Positions 24,002 through 36,834 of a DNA stretch of 64,000 bases are shown here, piece by piece. The notes below the pieces were generated by a model that searched no databases, was not told where the DNA came from, and saw only the letters and a list, made by a program, of their open reading frames with translations. Each line of letters starts with the position of its first letter. The first letter of the stretch is position 1. The stretch is from positions 4,048,001 through 4,112,000 of the forward strand of contig NC_016935.1 in the NCBI RefSeq assembly GCF_000250655.1. Reading direction: 5' to 3'. The DNA is from Paenibacillus mucilaginosus 3016. GTDB lineage: Bacteria > Bacillota > Bacilli > Paenibacillales > NBRC-103111. The position numbers and the translations under genes are program-made.

Positions 24002-24337
24002 GTGACACCGGTGAATAAAGAACTGCTGAAAGGAAGCACAGCCACCTTGATCTTGTCTCTGCTCGCAGAGCAGGATCTGTACGGCTATGAGCTGATCAAA
24101 GAGCTGGAGCACCGGTCCGGCGGCACGTTCGCACTCAAGGAAGGCACCTTGTACCCGATCCTGCACCAAATGGAGAGCCAGATGTGGGTGGAGGCGTACT
24201 GGCGGGAAGTAGGGGGGCGCAGGCGCAAGTACTACGGGATTACGGATCAAGGGCGGGGGCAGCTCAAGGAGAAGAAGGCCGAATGGAGCCTGTTCCGCCG
24301 TTCGGTCGACCAGGTGCTGGGGGAGGGGCCTGCATGA
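24002..24337 (+). CDS. PadR-family transcriptional regulator
   Basis: Winged-helix regulator of 111 residues. LLKGSTATLILSLLAEQDLYGYELIKELEHRS and LKEGTLYPILHQMESQMWV form the typical PadR winged helix, and GRRRKYYGITDQGR is the wing. The GTG start follows GAGAGGAGG. Its stop overlaps the start of the next gene (ATGA), so the two are coupled. In bacilli such PadR genes often control the adjacent membrane-protein gene. Confidence 0.92.
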   Translation: MTPVNKELLKGSTATLILSLLAEQDLYGYELIKELEHRSGGTFALKEGTLYPILHQMESQMWVEAYWREVGGRRRKYYGITDQGRGQLKEKKAEWSLFRRSVDQVLGEGPA

Positions 24338-25652
24338 TCCGGGATCAGGAGGAAGTGCGCAGCTACCTGACCCAGGTCATCTCGAAGGTTCGCGCCAAGG
24401 AGATTCATCATGAGATCCGCCAGGAGCTGGAGGGACACATCGAGGAACTGGCTTTGGAGAAGGAGTCGGAAGGCTGTACTAGGGAGGAGGCGGTCCGCTG
24501 GGCCGTCGGGCAGATGGGGGACCCCTTCGAAGTGGGACGGGATCTCCACAGAATTCATCGGCCGCGCATGAACTGGGGGCTGCTGGCAGGTGTGCTGCTT
24601 TTTGTCCTTTGCGGCGCCATGGCCATGCATGCGGTGGATGCAGGCAGTGGTACCGGTTCGACCGGTCTCCTGCAGCTCAAAGTGATTGGGGCGGCGATCG
24701 GTATTGGCGTCATGCTGCTGATCTGCCGGTGGGATTACCGTAAGTTGGAGAACGGGTCCAAGGGATTGTATCTGCTGGGCTTGCTGGCAGGGGCAGCTTG
24801 CTGGAACAACACGGTCATCTACCACGGGAGCTCCAATATCGTCCTCCTTGGTCCATTCCTGCTGGATGGGATGCTTGTCGGCGGTCTGCTCGTCTGCTCC
24901 GCTGCGGGAGGTTTGCGTTCCTGGTGGGAGAACAAGCGGTGGTTCTGGTTGAAATCATGGACCGCTTACGTGCTGCTTCCATCGCTGTTGTTTATTAAGC
25001 TGCACTGGTATCTGGGTCTCACCGTTTACCTCACAGGGTATACGGTGATGTTGTTGTTAATCACGAGGGCTCCCGCAAAGTCGATCCTTCCAACCTGCGG
25101 CCCCCTGCTCGGTTTCGGTATCTTCGCATTGACGGCTGCGGACCAGGCAAATCGTTATTATACCCGCCTCCAAGCCTTTTGGAGTCCCGGGAGCGTCTCA
25201 CAAGATGCCTCTTATCAAATGATGAAAATGGAGGAGGGCATCCGTTCCGCAGGCTGGTGGGGCAGGGCTTGGGCCCGCAGCAGCATGATCTCCCTGGCTA
25301 TATGCAGGAATCGGTCCTGGCCTATCTTATTTACACGTACGGCTGGGGCTTTGGGATTCTTGTTGTCTTCCTGGGTTGTTTGCTCGTCATCCGGCTGTGG
25401 TCGGCGGCCTTAAGCGTACATGATCGGTTCGGCAAGCTGCTCTCATCCGGCCTGGCGGGGATGCTCAGCTTTCAGTTCGGCTACAGCATCCTGATGACGT
25501 TCGGCTGGCTCCCGATCGTTTCGATTTCGGTTCCATTCCTCAGCGCCAGCAACGATTACATGATCATCCAGTGTGCATTCATCGGGCTCATTCTTGGAGT
25601 TTACAGGCGCAAGGATCTGGTTCGGGCACCATCTGGGCCGGTTAGGCGGTAG
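24334..25652 (+). pseudogene. FtsW/RodA/SpoVE-like membrane protein gene with one-base frameshift
   Basis: The N-terminal about 85 residues form a cytoplasmic helical prefix (permease-prefix-like, IHHEIRQELEGHIEEL), followed by many membrane helices. After residue about 310 the frame is lost at the G4 run 25259-25262. Adding one G joins it to the other frame, QGLGPQQHDLPGYMQESVLAYLIYTYGWG, which carries the SEDS-family GLG...LP...E signature, and this runs to TAG 25650-25652. The intact product would be about 440 residues. SEDS proteins polymerise or support peptidoglycan synthesis; this prefix-bearing type sits next to PadR genes in Paenibacillus. The lesion may be a homopolymer sequencing error. 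Confidence 0.8.
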
Positions 25653-25667
25653 AAGAATGAACATAGA

Positions 25668-25705
25668 GCAGGTTGCCGCGGCAGGCAATCTGCTTCTTGT
25701 TTTTT
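25668..25705 (+). terminator. Rho-independent terminator after the FtsW-like gene
   Basis: GCAGGTTGCC (25668-25677) pairs with GGCAATCTGC (25684-25693) with one G-U pair, followed by TTCTTGTTTTTT. Confidence 0.82.
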
Positions 25706-26075
25706 GGATGAAGACGAGGGCCGCGCAGGGCAGGATATTTCAACAAGACAGCGAATACCATGTGGTATGATTTGGAAATCGGATACGAGGACAGGCAAGC
25801 AGTTAGCCGATGCCGGTATCCTTGGTCCTCTCATGAGTAAGCTGAATTCCGCCGATCAAACGAATCTGGAACAGAAGCAAGTGCAGTCGCATATGTATCA
25901 GCCCCAGCCGCAGGATCGACTCGATCAGCCCGCTTATTCGTATAATGCTATATTACCGTCCTGCTCAAAGGAAAGGGTCAGGGAAGCAGTCGTTTCCCAA
26001 AGGTGGAGCAATTCCGCCTGCTGAATATGCTGCATGATCCAAATCTGCAGTGAGGTTCAAAGGAGGTTGGTTGAA
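25706..26075. other. Intergenic stretch without a clear gene
   Basis: Open frames here lack ribosome binding sites and family resemblance. The ribosome binding site AAAGGAGG of the next gene is at 26059-26066. Confidence 0.4.
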
Positions 26076-26633
26076 TTGCGAGAGGAGCCTGCGAAGCGGG
26101 TCATCTATCTTATTTCCGGTCCGCTTGGCGCTGGAAAATCGACGGTCTCCAAAGCGCTGGCCGGTCAAATGGAGCCATGCGTTCTTCTTGAAGGGGACCA
26201 TCTGCTTCATATGTTTCGGGGATCGGAGCCTTCGTGGGAGGAACGGTTAAGCTTGACATGGAAGAACATCGTCACGATCACCAGGAACTACATAGACCAC
26301 GGCTTGAATGTCATTATTGATTTTGTAGTGGAGGATGAGCTGGAGTGGGTTTACACCGAATTAACAGATGGGAGCACAGAAATCAGGTATGTTGTACTCA
26401 GGGCCCATCCGGACCAGCTGGCCGAACGGCTCAAGCAGCGGGGAGACCCGGATTCCCTGACCCGCTCGCTATTCTTATTGAATGTACTGGAAAACTCACC
26501 GGCGAATCAAGGCTATCTCTATGATACGACCGGTAAACCACCCGAAGGGATTGCCGAGGTAATCCGGCAAGATCCTCGATTCTTGGTTCGCATGCAGCCC
26601 GGAACTCCAGACTTAGGAGGGAGTAAAGCTTAA
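26076..26633 (+). CDS. P-loop kinase-like ATPase (AAA_18 / phosphotransferase type)
   Basis: Small P-loop protein of 185 residues. Walker A GPLGAGKST sits near the N-terminus, followed by LLEGDHLLHMF, a Walker B-like GLNVIIDFVVEDE, and a lid region with RLKQRGDPDSLTRS. The layout resembles gluconate kinase and chloramphenicol phosphotransferase-like enzymes, so it probably phosphorylates a small molecule; substrate unknown. ATG 26034 and TTG 26067 are possible, but AAAGGAGG (26059-26066) best fits TTG 26076. Its stop overlaps the next start (TAATG). Confidence 0.8.
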   Translation: MREEPAKRVIYLISGPLGAGKSTVSKALAGQMEPCVLLEGDHLLHMFRGSEPSWEERLSLTWKNIVTITRNYIDHGLNVIIDFVVEDELEWVYTELTDGSTEIRYVVLRAHPDQLAERLKQRGDPDSLTRSLFLLNVLENSPANQGYLYDTTGKPPEGIAEVIRQDPRFLVRMQPGTPDLGGSKA

Positions 26634-27115
26634 TGCCGGACATAATGGCCATGGACGGGCCTATGAGAGAAGCGCTGGCCGAACGGCTCGGAGGCGTTGT
26701 GGTCTCCCGCGGAAGGCTGCACATGCTCCAAGAGCTGCCGGGTCTGGCTGCGGTCGGCGGTACGGGAGAGATCGCGGGGTGCTTGTTCTACGCTGTGTCA
26801 GAGGAAGCGTGCGAGATCGTCTCCCTGGAGAGCTTCCGGGAGAACGAGGGCGTCGGCAGCGGGCTGATCGGGCAGGTGAGGCGCATCGCGGAGGAGGCCG
26901 GATGCTCACGCCTGTGGCTGATTACCACGAACGAGAATATCCGCGCGATCCGCTTTTACCAAAGGCGGGGCTTCGACATGAAGGCGCTGCACGTGGATGC
27001 GGTGGCCGAGGCCCGTAAGCTGAAGCCATCCATCCCGCTTCAGAGCGGGGAAGGGATCCCGATCCGGCATGAGATCGAGTTCGAGATGCGGCTGAACATT
27101 GAACAAGCAGTCTAA
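26633..27115 (+). CDS. GNAT-family N-acetyltransferase
   Basis: Acetyltransferase of 160 residues. The acetyl-CoA-binding motif A is ENEGVGSGLIGQVRRIAEEAG, followed by LWLITTNENIRAIRFYQRRGFDM, the usual motif B. The start overlaps the stop of the kinase-like gene by one base, so they are cotranscribed and coupled. Substrate unknown. rpiA follows 21 bp later on the same strand. Confidence 0.9.
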   Translation: MPDIMAMDGPMREALAERLGGVVVSRGRLHMLQELPGLAAVGGTGEIAGCLFYAVSEEACEIVSLESFRENEGVGSGLIGQVRRIAEEAGCSRLWLITTNENIRAIRFYQRRGFDMKALHVDAVAEARKLKPSIPLQSGEGIPIRHEIEFEMRLNIEQAV

Positions 27116-27136
27116 CAGATGAGGGAGGAACAGAAC

Positions 27137-31049
<3,913 letters not shown>

Positions 31050-31081
31050 GACGGCACGCGCAAACTTGGGCGCATAAAATC

Positions 31082-31136
31082 TTCGCACATGAAGATACTG
31101 GAAGTAAAACAAGTGAGGTGCTTCTTCATGTGCGAA
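31082..31136 (+). promoter_or_regulatory. Perfect 14-bp inverted repeat enclosing the start codon of the SRAP gene
   Basis: TTCGCACATGAAGA (31082-31095) and TCTTCATGTGCGAA (31123-31136) are exact reverse complements. In mRNA the 3' arm contains the AUG-UGC start and second codon (31128-31133), and the loop contains the ribosome binding site GTGAGGTG (31113-31120). The fold would hide the initiation codon. Confidence 0.7.
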
Positions 31137-31805
31137 CGATTCAGTCTTTCCTCTCCGCTGCAGGAGGTGTCGGAGCGGTTCGGCATCCGTCAGGTCCGCT
31201 TTGCCTACACTCCGCGCTACAACATCTCGCCGACCCAGCCCGTCTCCGTCATCGTGCCCCATAAGGGCGAACGGATGCTGGAGGAGCACCGCTGGGGACT
31301 CGTCCCGTTCTGGGGCAAGGATGCGGTGAACGCGGACAGCTCGGCGGTCCATGAGAAGCCGGCCTACCGCAAGCTGTTCGCGCAGCAGCGCTGCATTATC
31401 CCTTCTAACGGCTTCTACGTCTGGAAGACGGTGAAGAAGAAGCGCGAGCCCCTGCGCGTGGTGCTGAAGGAGGGCGGACCGTTCGGCATGGCGGGACTGT
31501 ACGAGATCTGGAAGGACACGCGCGGCAAGGAGTACCGCACCTGCACCGTCATGATGACCCGCGCCAACCGGTTCGTGTTCGAGTACGACGAGCGCATGCC
31601 TGTCATACTCGACGACGCCGCGATGGACGACTGGCTCGACCCGCTGCGCAACGGGCAGACGGACTTCCTGCAGAGCCTGCTGCAGCCCTATGCCCCGGAG
31701 CGGATGCGCGCATATGCCGTCTCCCCGGAGGTGGCCGGGCGGGAAGAGCTCGGAGCCGAGGATGTCGAGCCGGTACCGGGACGGATGGCCTGGATGAAAC
31801 GATAG
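31128..31805 (+). CDS. SRAP-domain protein (HMCES/YedK family, abasic-site crosslinking)
   Basis: SRAP proteins form a covalent thiazolidine link to abasic sites in single-stranded DNA through Cys2. Here the protein starts Met-Cys-Glu-Arg-Phe, leaving Cys2 after Met removal. Other family residues are PRYNISPTQP (Asn), HRWGLVPFW, NADSSAVHEKPAYR, RCIIPSNGFYVWK (Glu position occupied by the FYVW segment) and the catalytic His in VFEYDERMPVIL (family RMPVIL; the His is normally in a following block). 225 residues. ATG 31128 is required to expose Cys2 and has GTGAGGTG 7 nt upstream; an in-frame ATG at 31089 would bury it. Confidence 0.93.
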   Translation: MCERFSLSSPLQEVSERFGIRQVRFAYTPRYNISPTQPVSVIVPHKGERMLEEHRWGLVPFWGKDAVNADSSAVHEKPAYRKLFAQQRCIIPSNGFYVWKTVKKKREPLRVVLKEGGPFGMAGLYEIWKDTRGKEYRTCTVMMTRANRFVFEYDERMPVILDDAAMDDWLDPLRNGQTDFLQSLLQPYAPERMRAYAVSPEVAGREELGAEDVEPVPGRMAWMKR

Positions 31806-32112
31806 CTTGAATGGTTGGGCTGAAACGAAGTGCTGGAACGGATGGAAGAAATCAAAAGGCCGAAATTAATAGGCTGACATCAAAAGGCTGAATCGAAACC
31901 GGCAGAGAAGCGATACCCGTTAGGGTGTCGCTTTTTTCTTATGAACAGATGGAATTAAATCTTACAAGGGCTCACTTCTGGCGCTTCATGAAACCGTTAC
32001 ACCTCGTTAATATTCTTCGAATAGTGGAATGGCACAATGAGAGGTGCTGCACAATCGGGCCCTTATCCTGCGAATCGGCGGGAGGGGGCGGCGGAGGACG
32101 GAGGAGAGGCGC
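31806..32112. other. Intergenic stretch with terminator and a short duplicated motif
   Basis: ATCAAAAGGCYGAA occurs at about 31849 and 31878. Then comes the terminator at 31910-31937 and the leader of the AraC-type gene. No further gene is seen. Confidence 0.5.
31910..31937 (+). terminator. Rho-independent terminator after the SRAP gene
   Basis: GCGATACCC (31910-31918) pairs with GGGTGTCGC (31923-31931) with one G-U pair across a 4-nt loop, followed by six T. Confidence 0.88.
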
Positions 32113-33942
32113 ATGGAGATCAGGAGGGGAATGGACATGACGGCTCCAGCGGCAGACGGGGACCGGGGGGGAGAGAGGGAGCCGGCACGGAGCGGGAGCT
32201 CGAAACCCGTGCGGCTGCCCGCCGGGATCCGGTACGCAGGACTCTGCTGGTTGGCATACGCCTCAGGGCGGGCAGTGCGACTGCACTGGGTTCTGCTGCT
32301 GGCGGCTGCCCTGCTCGGGGGAGGCTGTGCCGTACTCTTTGCCGGAAGCGGTACGGCACACGTGGCCGCGTCAGCGCCTGCGGCAGACGAAGCGGCCGGG
32401 GCTGTCGAAGCAGTGGCGAAGCAGATGGAATCCGGCATACTCCGGGAGCTCGCGGGAAGCCGTGCCCTGCAGGAATTCTGGACGGCTGAGCCGGGCAATC
32501 CCGGTGACATCGCGGAGTTCAACCTGTCCAGGGATCTGAATGGACTCCTGAGCGCCTACCCTGCTCTGGATTCCATCCACGTCTACCGCAGCCGGGACGG
32601 CAGGGTGCTGACTCCGAAGCATGCGGTGAACTGGGACGAGGTCCCGGGGCGGGATGCTCTGGCTGAGGAGCTGACAAGGGATCCGAAGGGAGGCTGGCTG
32701 CCTGTCCGTACAGAGGAGGCGGCCTTCGGGAATGGAGCCGCTCAAGCCCCGGTCCTCTCGCTGACCCTGCGGTCACCGCTCCCGGCCGGGAAGGAGGGAG
32801 TCGTGATCCTGCGTGCAAGCGCCGGTGAGCTGCTTCAGGCGGCGGGTCTCCCGGATCCAGCGGATCATCCGGGGAACCCGCGGCTGACCATTCGGGACAG
32901 CCGCGGCGTTGAGATCTATCCGTACCCGTCGGGCGGACCGGCGGTTGTCCACAAGACCGAAAGGTTGAATTCCTCGTCCGATGTTATGCATGAATCGACC
33001 TATCTCGGCTGGACCTTCACATCGGCACATTCGGGGGATAATCCGGCAGGGTTCCCGCTTCTGCAGCAAGCATCAGCTTGGGGTGCTTTCAGCATTCTTG
33101 TCTTCCTGTTCATTTGGCTGACCGCCTGGAAGCTGAACGCCGGCGGAGGAAGCATGGTGATGCAGCCGGGGGCAGGGCGCATTCGCGGGCGTTCGCTTGA
33201 CGCAGCATCAGATCATGCGGACGCTAAGGGTGACAGCGGCGGAACTGCTCCGTCAGCCGGGGAGTCATTGGGAAAAAGGCAGGCATCATCACCGGGAGAA
33301 GCGGGGTCAGACGAGGAAGAGCGGCAGAAGAGAAAGGATCCGCGGGGAGAGATCGGTATGCCCGGCGTACCGCCGGGTGAAACCGCTGTCTACCCGGCCG
33401 CCGTTGGGCCCGAACCGGCCTGCCCAGACAAGGGCAGTCAAGAGCACGGCCGCCTGCCGGGTGCTTCACAAGCGGAGTTCCGATACGGCCCGGAAGATCG
33501 GCAGGGGCATCCCGTTTTGACATCCTATCATTATTTGTACAAGGGGACTAGCCGTATGAATGAGATACGGAACTATATGGAGCAGCATTATGCGGATTCC
33601 GATTTCTCGCTGACCCGGCTCAGCGAGCTGCTCGGACTGAAGCCCAAATATGCCAGTCAGCTCTTCAAAGAAACGTTCGGCGTGACCTTCCTGGAGTATA
33701 CGGCGGGCCTGCGCGTGGAAGAGGCCAAACGGCGGCTGCGCCAAACGGATGAGACGGTGCATGAGATCGCGCTGGCTGTGGGGTATTTGACCCCCATTTC
33801 CTTCGGGCGCATGTTCAAGCGCTGCACCGGTATCACCCCGGGCGAATACCGGCGGGCCTGCCGTATGGACGGGAAGTCGGCCGGGGCAGACCCCATCATC
33901 ATATCAACAGAATGTCAAAATGGTGATATCCTCCCTCTCTGA
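32113..33942 (+). CDS. Membrane-anchored AraC-family transcriptional regulator
   Basis: Protein of about 609 residues. A first membrane helix (WVLLLAAALLGGGCAVLFAG) is followed by a Cache-like extracytoplasmic sensor domain of about 230 residues. A second helix (AWGAFSILVFLFIWLTAW), a low-complexity Gly/Ser/Glu linker and a C-terminal AraC domain follow. The two HTH units are SLTRLSELLGLKPKYASQLF and TVHEIALAVGYLTPISFGRM. This layout is common in Paenibacillus for sensors of extracellular carbohydrates that act directly on DNA. ATG 32113 follows GGAGGAGAGG; ATG 32137, 7 nt after AGGAGGGG, is an equally good choice. Its target may be the secreted protein gene downstream. Confidence 0.85.
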   Translation: MEIRRGMDMTAPAADGDRGGEREPARSGSSKPVRLPAGIRYAGLCWLAYASGRAVRLHWVLLLAAALLGGGCAVLFAGSGTAHVAASAPAADEAAGAVEAVAKQMESGILRELAGSRALQEFWTAEPGNPGDIAEFNLSRDLNGLLSAYPALDSIHVYRSRDGRVLTPKHAVNWDEVPGRDALAEELTRDPKGGWLPVRTEEAAFGNGAAQAPVLSLTLRSPLPAGKEGVVILRASAGELLQAAGLPDPADHPGNPRLTIRDSRGVEIYPYPSGGPAVVHKTERLNSSSDVMHESTYLGWTFTSAHSGDNPAGFPLLQQASAWGAFSILVFLFIWLTAWKLNAGGGSMVMQPGAGRIRGRSLDAASDHADAKGDSGGTAPSAGESLGKRQASSPGEAGSDEEERQKRKDPRGEIGMPGVPPGETAVYPAAVGPEPACPDKGSQEHGRLPGASQAEFRYGPEDRQGHPVLTSYHYLYKGTSRMNEIRNYMEQHYADSDFSLTRLSELLGLKPKYASQLFKETFGVTFLEYTAGLRVEEAKRRLRQTDETVHEIALAVGYLTPISFGRMFKRCTGITPGEYRRACRMDGKSAGADPIIISTECQNGDILPL

Positions 33943-34115
33943 TGTTCGTCTTCTGCGCTTCAGGGAGAGTGACGAATCATCTGGAATCGGGTTGGCCGGG
34001 TGGAAAATGGACTCTATCCTCTGCGGAGGCCCGCAGGGTATAACCGGGATAGACGGAAGCATTGCTGCACCGTCGGCATATACCCCATCGGGGAACCAAG
34101 AGGAGATGAACATTC

Positions 34116-35210
34116 ATGTTGAAGAAGTTCCGCAAACCCATGATGAGAAGCGCGCTGCTGTGCAGCTGCGTCTTCCTGGCCGCCGCCGGAGTGCTGCAGC
34201 CGGCAGGCACCGCCTTCGCCGCGATGAGCGCGGACAGCCAGGCGAAGCTCGCCGGGTACTGGTCGCCGATCCTGTACCAGGATGTCGGCGGCAAGCCGGA
34301 AGGGGACATCCCGACGACCGTCAATTTTGACGGCGACTGGTCCGGTACGAACAACTGGGAGAACATCGGCCAATACGGCCGCGGCCTCAAGGCCCTCTAC
34401 CCGAACACGTACTGGTCCCTGGTGGAGTCGGAGACGCACTATTTTATCGGGTACAACTTCTTCTATGCGACCCACGATCCGCAGACCTCCTTCGGCGACC
34501 ATGAGAATGATATGGAAGGCATCATGCTCGTGGTGCGCAAGCCGGGCGTGAAGCGCAAGGACGGCACGACGGTCACCCAGCCGTCCGGCGAGCTGGAGCT
34601 GGCCCTGATGCCGCGTCATGCCAAGCTCGGGATGTTCGCGCCGACGAATACGGCCATCCAGTACAAGCCGGGCATGAGCTCCGTCTACTACGACGGCACG
34701 TTCACTACGGAGGCGAATACGACGGGGACGCATATCCGTGTCTACAGCGCGCAGAACGACGCGCCGCTGACGGATTCCGAAGGTGACTTCGGCCACGCGC
34801 TCAAGGCGTACAACAGTGCCGGGGCGGAGGGCGATACGGGCTTTATTTTCCACTGGGGCGGCTCCGGCAGCTCGGCGATCAACATGAATGCCTCGGGCAC
34901 GGCCAACTGGGACAATTACATGAGCGACTTCGTGGAGTCGAAGCGGATGAACTTCGGCCTGATCCCGATGGAGAGCTCGATCTGGACGCTGCGCAATAAC
35001 ATGACGCTGAATCTGTGGGCGAGCTACGGGACATTCAAGGGCGATACGGGCCGCGCCGATGCCGCCAATGCGCCTTGGGGCTGGAGCTTCGAAGGCTACC
35101 GGGACCTCGGGGGCGGTACGATGCTCATCGATCCGGCGGCTTTCGTCGACGCCTTGTTCGACGACCTGGGGCCGTTCTCCAAGGTATATCTGACGAATGC
35201 GTACAAGTAA
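34116..35210 (+). CDS. Secreted protein, Vps62/NPP1-like pattern
   Basis: Exported protein of 364 residues with a clear signal peptide (KKFRKPMMRSALLCSCVFLA, cleavage likely after AFA near residue 35). The mature part starts with KLAGYWSPILYQDVGG and includes HYFIGYNFFYATHD and GDHENDMEGIMLVVRK. These are reminiscent of the HEGDWE-type motif of Vps62-related and NPP1-like proteins, possibly a metal site. Later segments are HAKLGMF and DFGHALKAYN. Biochemical role unknown. The ribosome binding site is GAGGAG. It follows the membrane-bound AraC regulator by 170 bp on the same strand. Confidence 0.65.
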   Translation: MLKKFRKPMMRSALLCSCVFLAAAGVLQPAGTAFAAMSADSQAKLAGYWSPILYQDVGGKPEGDIPTTVNFDGDWSGTNNWENIGQYGRGLKALYPNTYWSLVESETHYFIGYNFFYATHDPQTSFGDHENDMEGIMLVVRKPGVKRKDGTTVTQPSGELELALMPRHAKLGMFAPTNTAIQYKPGMSSVYYDGTFTTEANTTGTHIRVYSAQNDAPLTDSEGDFGHALKAYNSAGAEGDTGFIFHWGGSGSSAINMNASGTANWDNYMSDFVESKRMNFGLIPMESSIWTLRNNMTLNLWASYGTFKGDTGRADAANAPWGWSFEGYRDLGGGTMLIDPAAFVDALFDDLGPFSKVYLTNAYK

Positions 35211-35235
35211 GAAGCGGGAAACATAGGAAGGCTTA

Positions 35236-35259
35236 GGGGCAGCGCTGCTGTCCCTTTTT
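35236..35259 (+). terminator. Rho-independent terminator after the secreted protein gene
   Basis: GGGGCAGC and GCTGTCCC pair with one mismatch around a short loop, followed by TTTTT (35255-35259). Confidence 0.7.
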
Positions 35260-35381
35260 GCTGCTTTCAGGTCGGCACCGGTTTAACACTATTTTACAAT
35301 TATGGCATGATAGAGTGATAGAGGCGCAGTACAATCACGCGGCTGATTCAAGCCTAAGGGCTGACAGGCAGGAGGGATAGC

Positions 35382-35546
35382 ATGTTTTATCAGAATATCT
35401 TGTACGGATTGTTCGTGATCGTGCTAGCCGTGGTGTCCATCTTCACCGGAGAGCCGGTCACCTTCATTATGCTGGGCTTTATTCTGATGAGCCTGATCAC
35501 GATTACGTCTTATTTGAAGAAAATCTATGAGGCGGTCAAAAAATGA
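35382..35546 (+). CDS. Small two-helix membrane protein
   Basis: Protein of 54 residues with two hydrophobic helices (ILYGLFVIVLAVVSIF and FIMLGFILMSLITIT) and a basic C-terminal tail KKIYEAVKK. The ATG follows GGAGGG by 6 nt. The stop overlaps a downstream ATG (ATGA, 35543-35546). No family recognised; small proteins of this type often modulate larger membrane complexes. Confidence 0.7.
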   Translation: MFYQNILYGLFVIVLAVVSIFTGEPVTFIMLGFILMSLITITSYLKKIYEAVKK

Positions 35547-35578
35547 GGCTGCCTGCGGAGGCAGAGGGGGATTCGTGC

Positions 35579-36068
35579 ATGCTGGTGAAGCTGATTGCCT
35601 GCCGGGTGCCGGAGCGGAGCCGGACGCAGTTTGCAGAGGCCCAGATGAGATGGTCGGAGCTGAAGGATGTGGAGGGCTTTATCCTACAGCTCGGGGGGAT
35701 GGGCACAGGAGAGCCCGGAGACCGCCCTGATCCTGGCCCTGTGGCAGGAAAAGCGGGGGTACTTTGACTTCATGAGGGAGCGGCACGACGATCTCTTCGA
35801 GAGGACGGGCCAGCGGGGCACGTATGAAGCCATCCGGATCAGTGTGGGAGTGACCGGGGACGACTGGCTGGGGGCTGAGGCGGTGCAGGGGCCCGTGAAG
35901 CTAATCGACCCGGGGGCTTCAAAGGCAGGGGATGCGGTGACCTGGAGCCGCTCGGGGGATGGGGTGGAGCTCCGTTGGCCGGGGGTGTTCTCCGGGATGC
36001 TGAATCCGCCGTTCGGGTTCGCGGGTGAAGCTTCATTTTCAATCAACCGCGATTGGACGATTGGGTAA
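35579..36068 (+). pseudogene. YdbC-like (DUF4937) protein gene with one-base frameshift
   Basis: The first frame reads MLVKLIACRVPERSRTQFAEAQMRWSEL and VEGFILQLGG, matching the start of B. subtilis YdbC (DUF4937, dimeric alpha-beta-barrel monooxygenase-like). At the G6 run 35693-35698 one extra G shifts the frame. Removing it continues into WAQESPETALILALWQ and FDFMRERHDDLFERTGQ, the conserved second half, then a C-terminal extension to TAG near 36068. The intact product would be about 163 residues. GAGGGGG precedes ATG 35579. Possibly a sequencing error. Confidence 0.8.
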
Positions 36069-36101
36069 AATAAGTTTGAGGAAACAGGTGAGCTGACGCA
36101 A

Positions 36102-36281
36102 ATGATCCGCCGGGAGAAGAGAGTGGGAGAGAGCGGAGGGCAGGGGACAATCGAAGAGGAGCCGTACGATGTGCTCTACGATGGGGCTGCGTTAGCCAAC
36201 GTCTATGACATCGATCTGGAAACCTGCTTCGAACGGAAGGAAGAGATCAACCGGGTCAAGTGGAACACGCTGCAGGACTGA
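36102..36281 (+). CDS. Small acidic hypothetical protein
   Basis: Protein of 59 residues. The second half, YDVLYDGAALANVYDIDLET, is acidic and Tyr-rich and looks like folded protein rather than random sequence. The ribosome binding site AGGTGAG is moderate, 9 nt from the ATG. No family recognised. It lies between the YdbC-like gene and another small gene on the same strand. Confidence 0.45.
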   Translation: MIRREKRVGESGGQGTIEEEPYDVLYDGAALANVYDIDLETCFERKEEINRVKWNTLQD

Positions 36282-36334
36282 CAGGAAGTGACAAGGAAGT
36301 GACAATGAAGTTACTCAGAGGAGGGGAAGGCATC

Positions 36335-36661
36335 GTGGCCATCAGCAAAAAAGGGTCCAGAACGATTACCATCCACGGGGAGGTGTACCGCTGGATACTC
36401 TCTCCCCGCAGCGGCTCCGTTCTGCTCATCGTAGAGAGCGGCACCGGGCAGGGGCAGCGGATGGAGGTTCTGATTCCGACGGAGGCCTCCGGCCGGAGCG
36501 CCGGTACGGCATTCGGTGTGCAGCCGGAGATGCGGATTGTCACGCCCAAGGACGTCGAGGGCTGCATCCGTCAAGCGCTTTCGTCCGGCTGGAAGCCGAC
36601 TGCCCAGGGGGCGCCGCTGACGTTTGACCTGAGGGGGGATCTATTGGTACCCCGGGGCTAG
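36335..36661 (+). CDS. Small hypothetical protein
   Basis: Protein of 108 residues, predicted mostly beta (SRTITIHGEVYRWILSP, SGSVLLIVESGTG, RMEVLIPTE), ending with VTPKDVEGCIRQALSSGWKP. No named family recognised. In-frame GTG 36260 and ATG 36305 exist, but AGAGGAGGGG (36316-36325) fits GTG 36335. It may be cytoplasmic; no signal or membrane segment. Confidence 0.6.
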   Translation: MAISKKGSRTITIHGEVYRWILSPRSGSVLLIVESGTGQGQRMEVLIPTEASGRSAGTAFGVQPEMRIVTPKDVEGCIRQALSSGWKPTAQGAPLTFDLRGDLLVPRG

Positions 36662-36834
36662 GGGGAGCGGTGCGCTGCCTTGCGCTGCATCTTGGCGGGG
36701 CATTTTAGAGGGAGAGCAGGACATAACGGCTGATACCGATTCTCTCCCTTGTCCGCTGAGGTTCGTTGAGGAATAATGGGATAGGCCTGCAGTGAAGAGA
36801 CAAGGCAGAAGCGCTCCGGACGGGAGGAGTCAGC

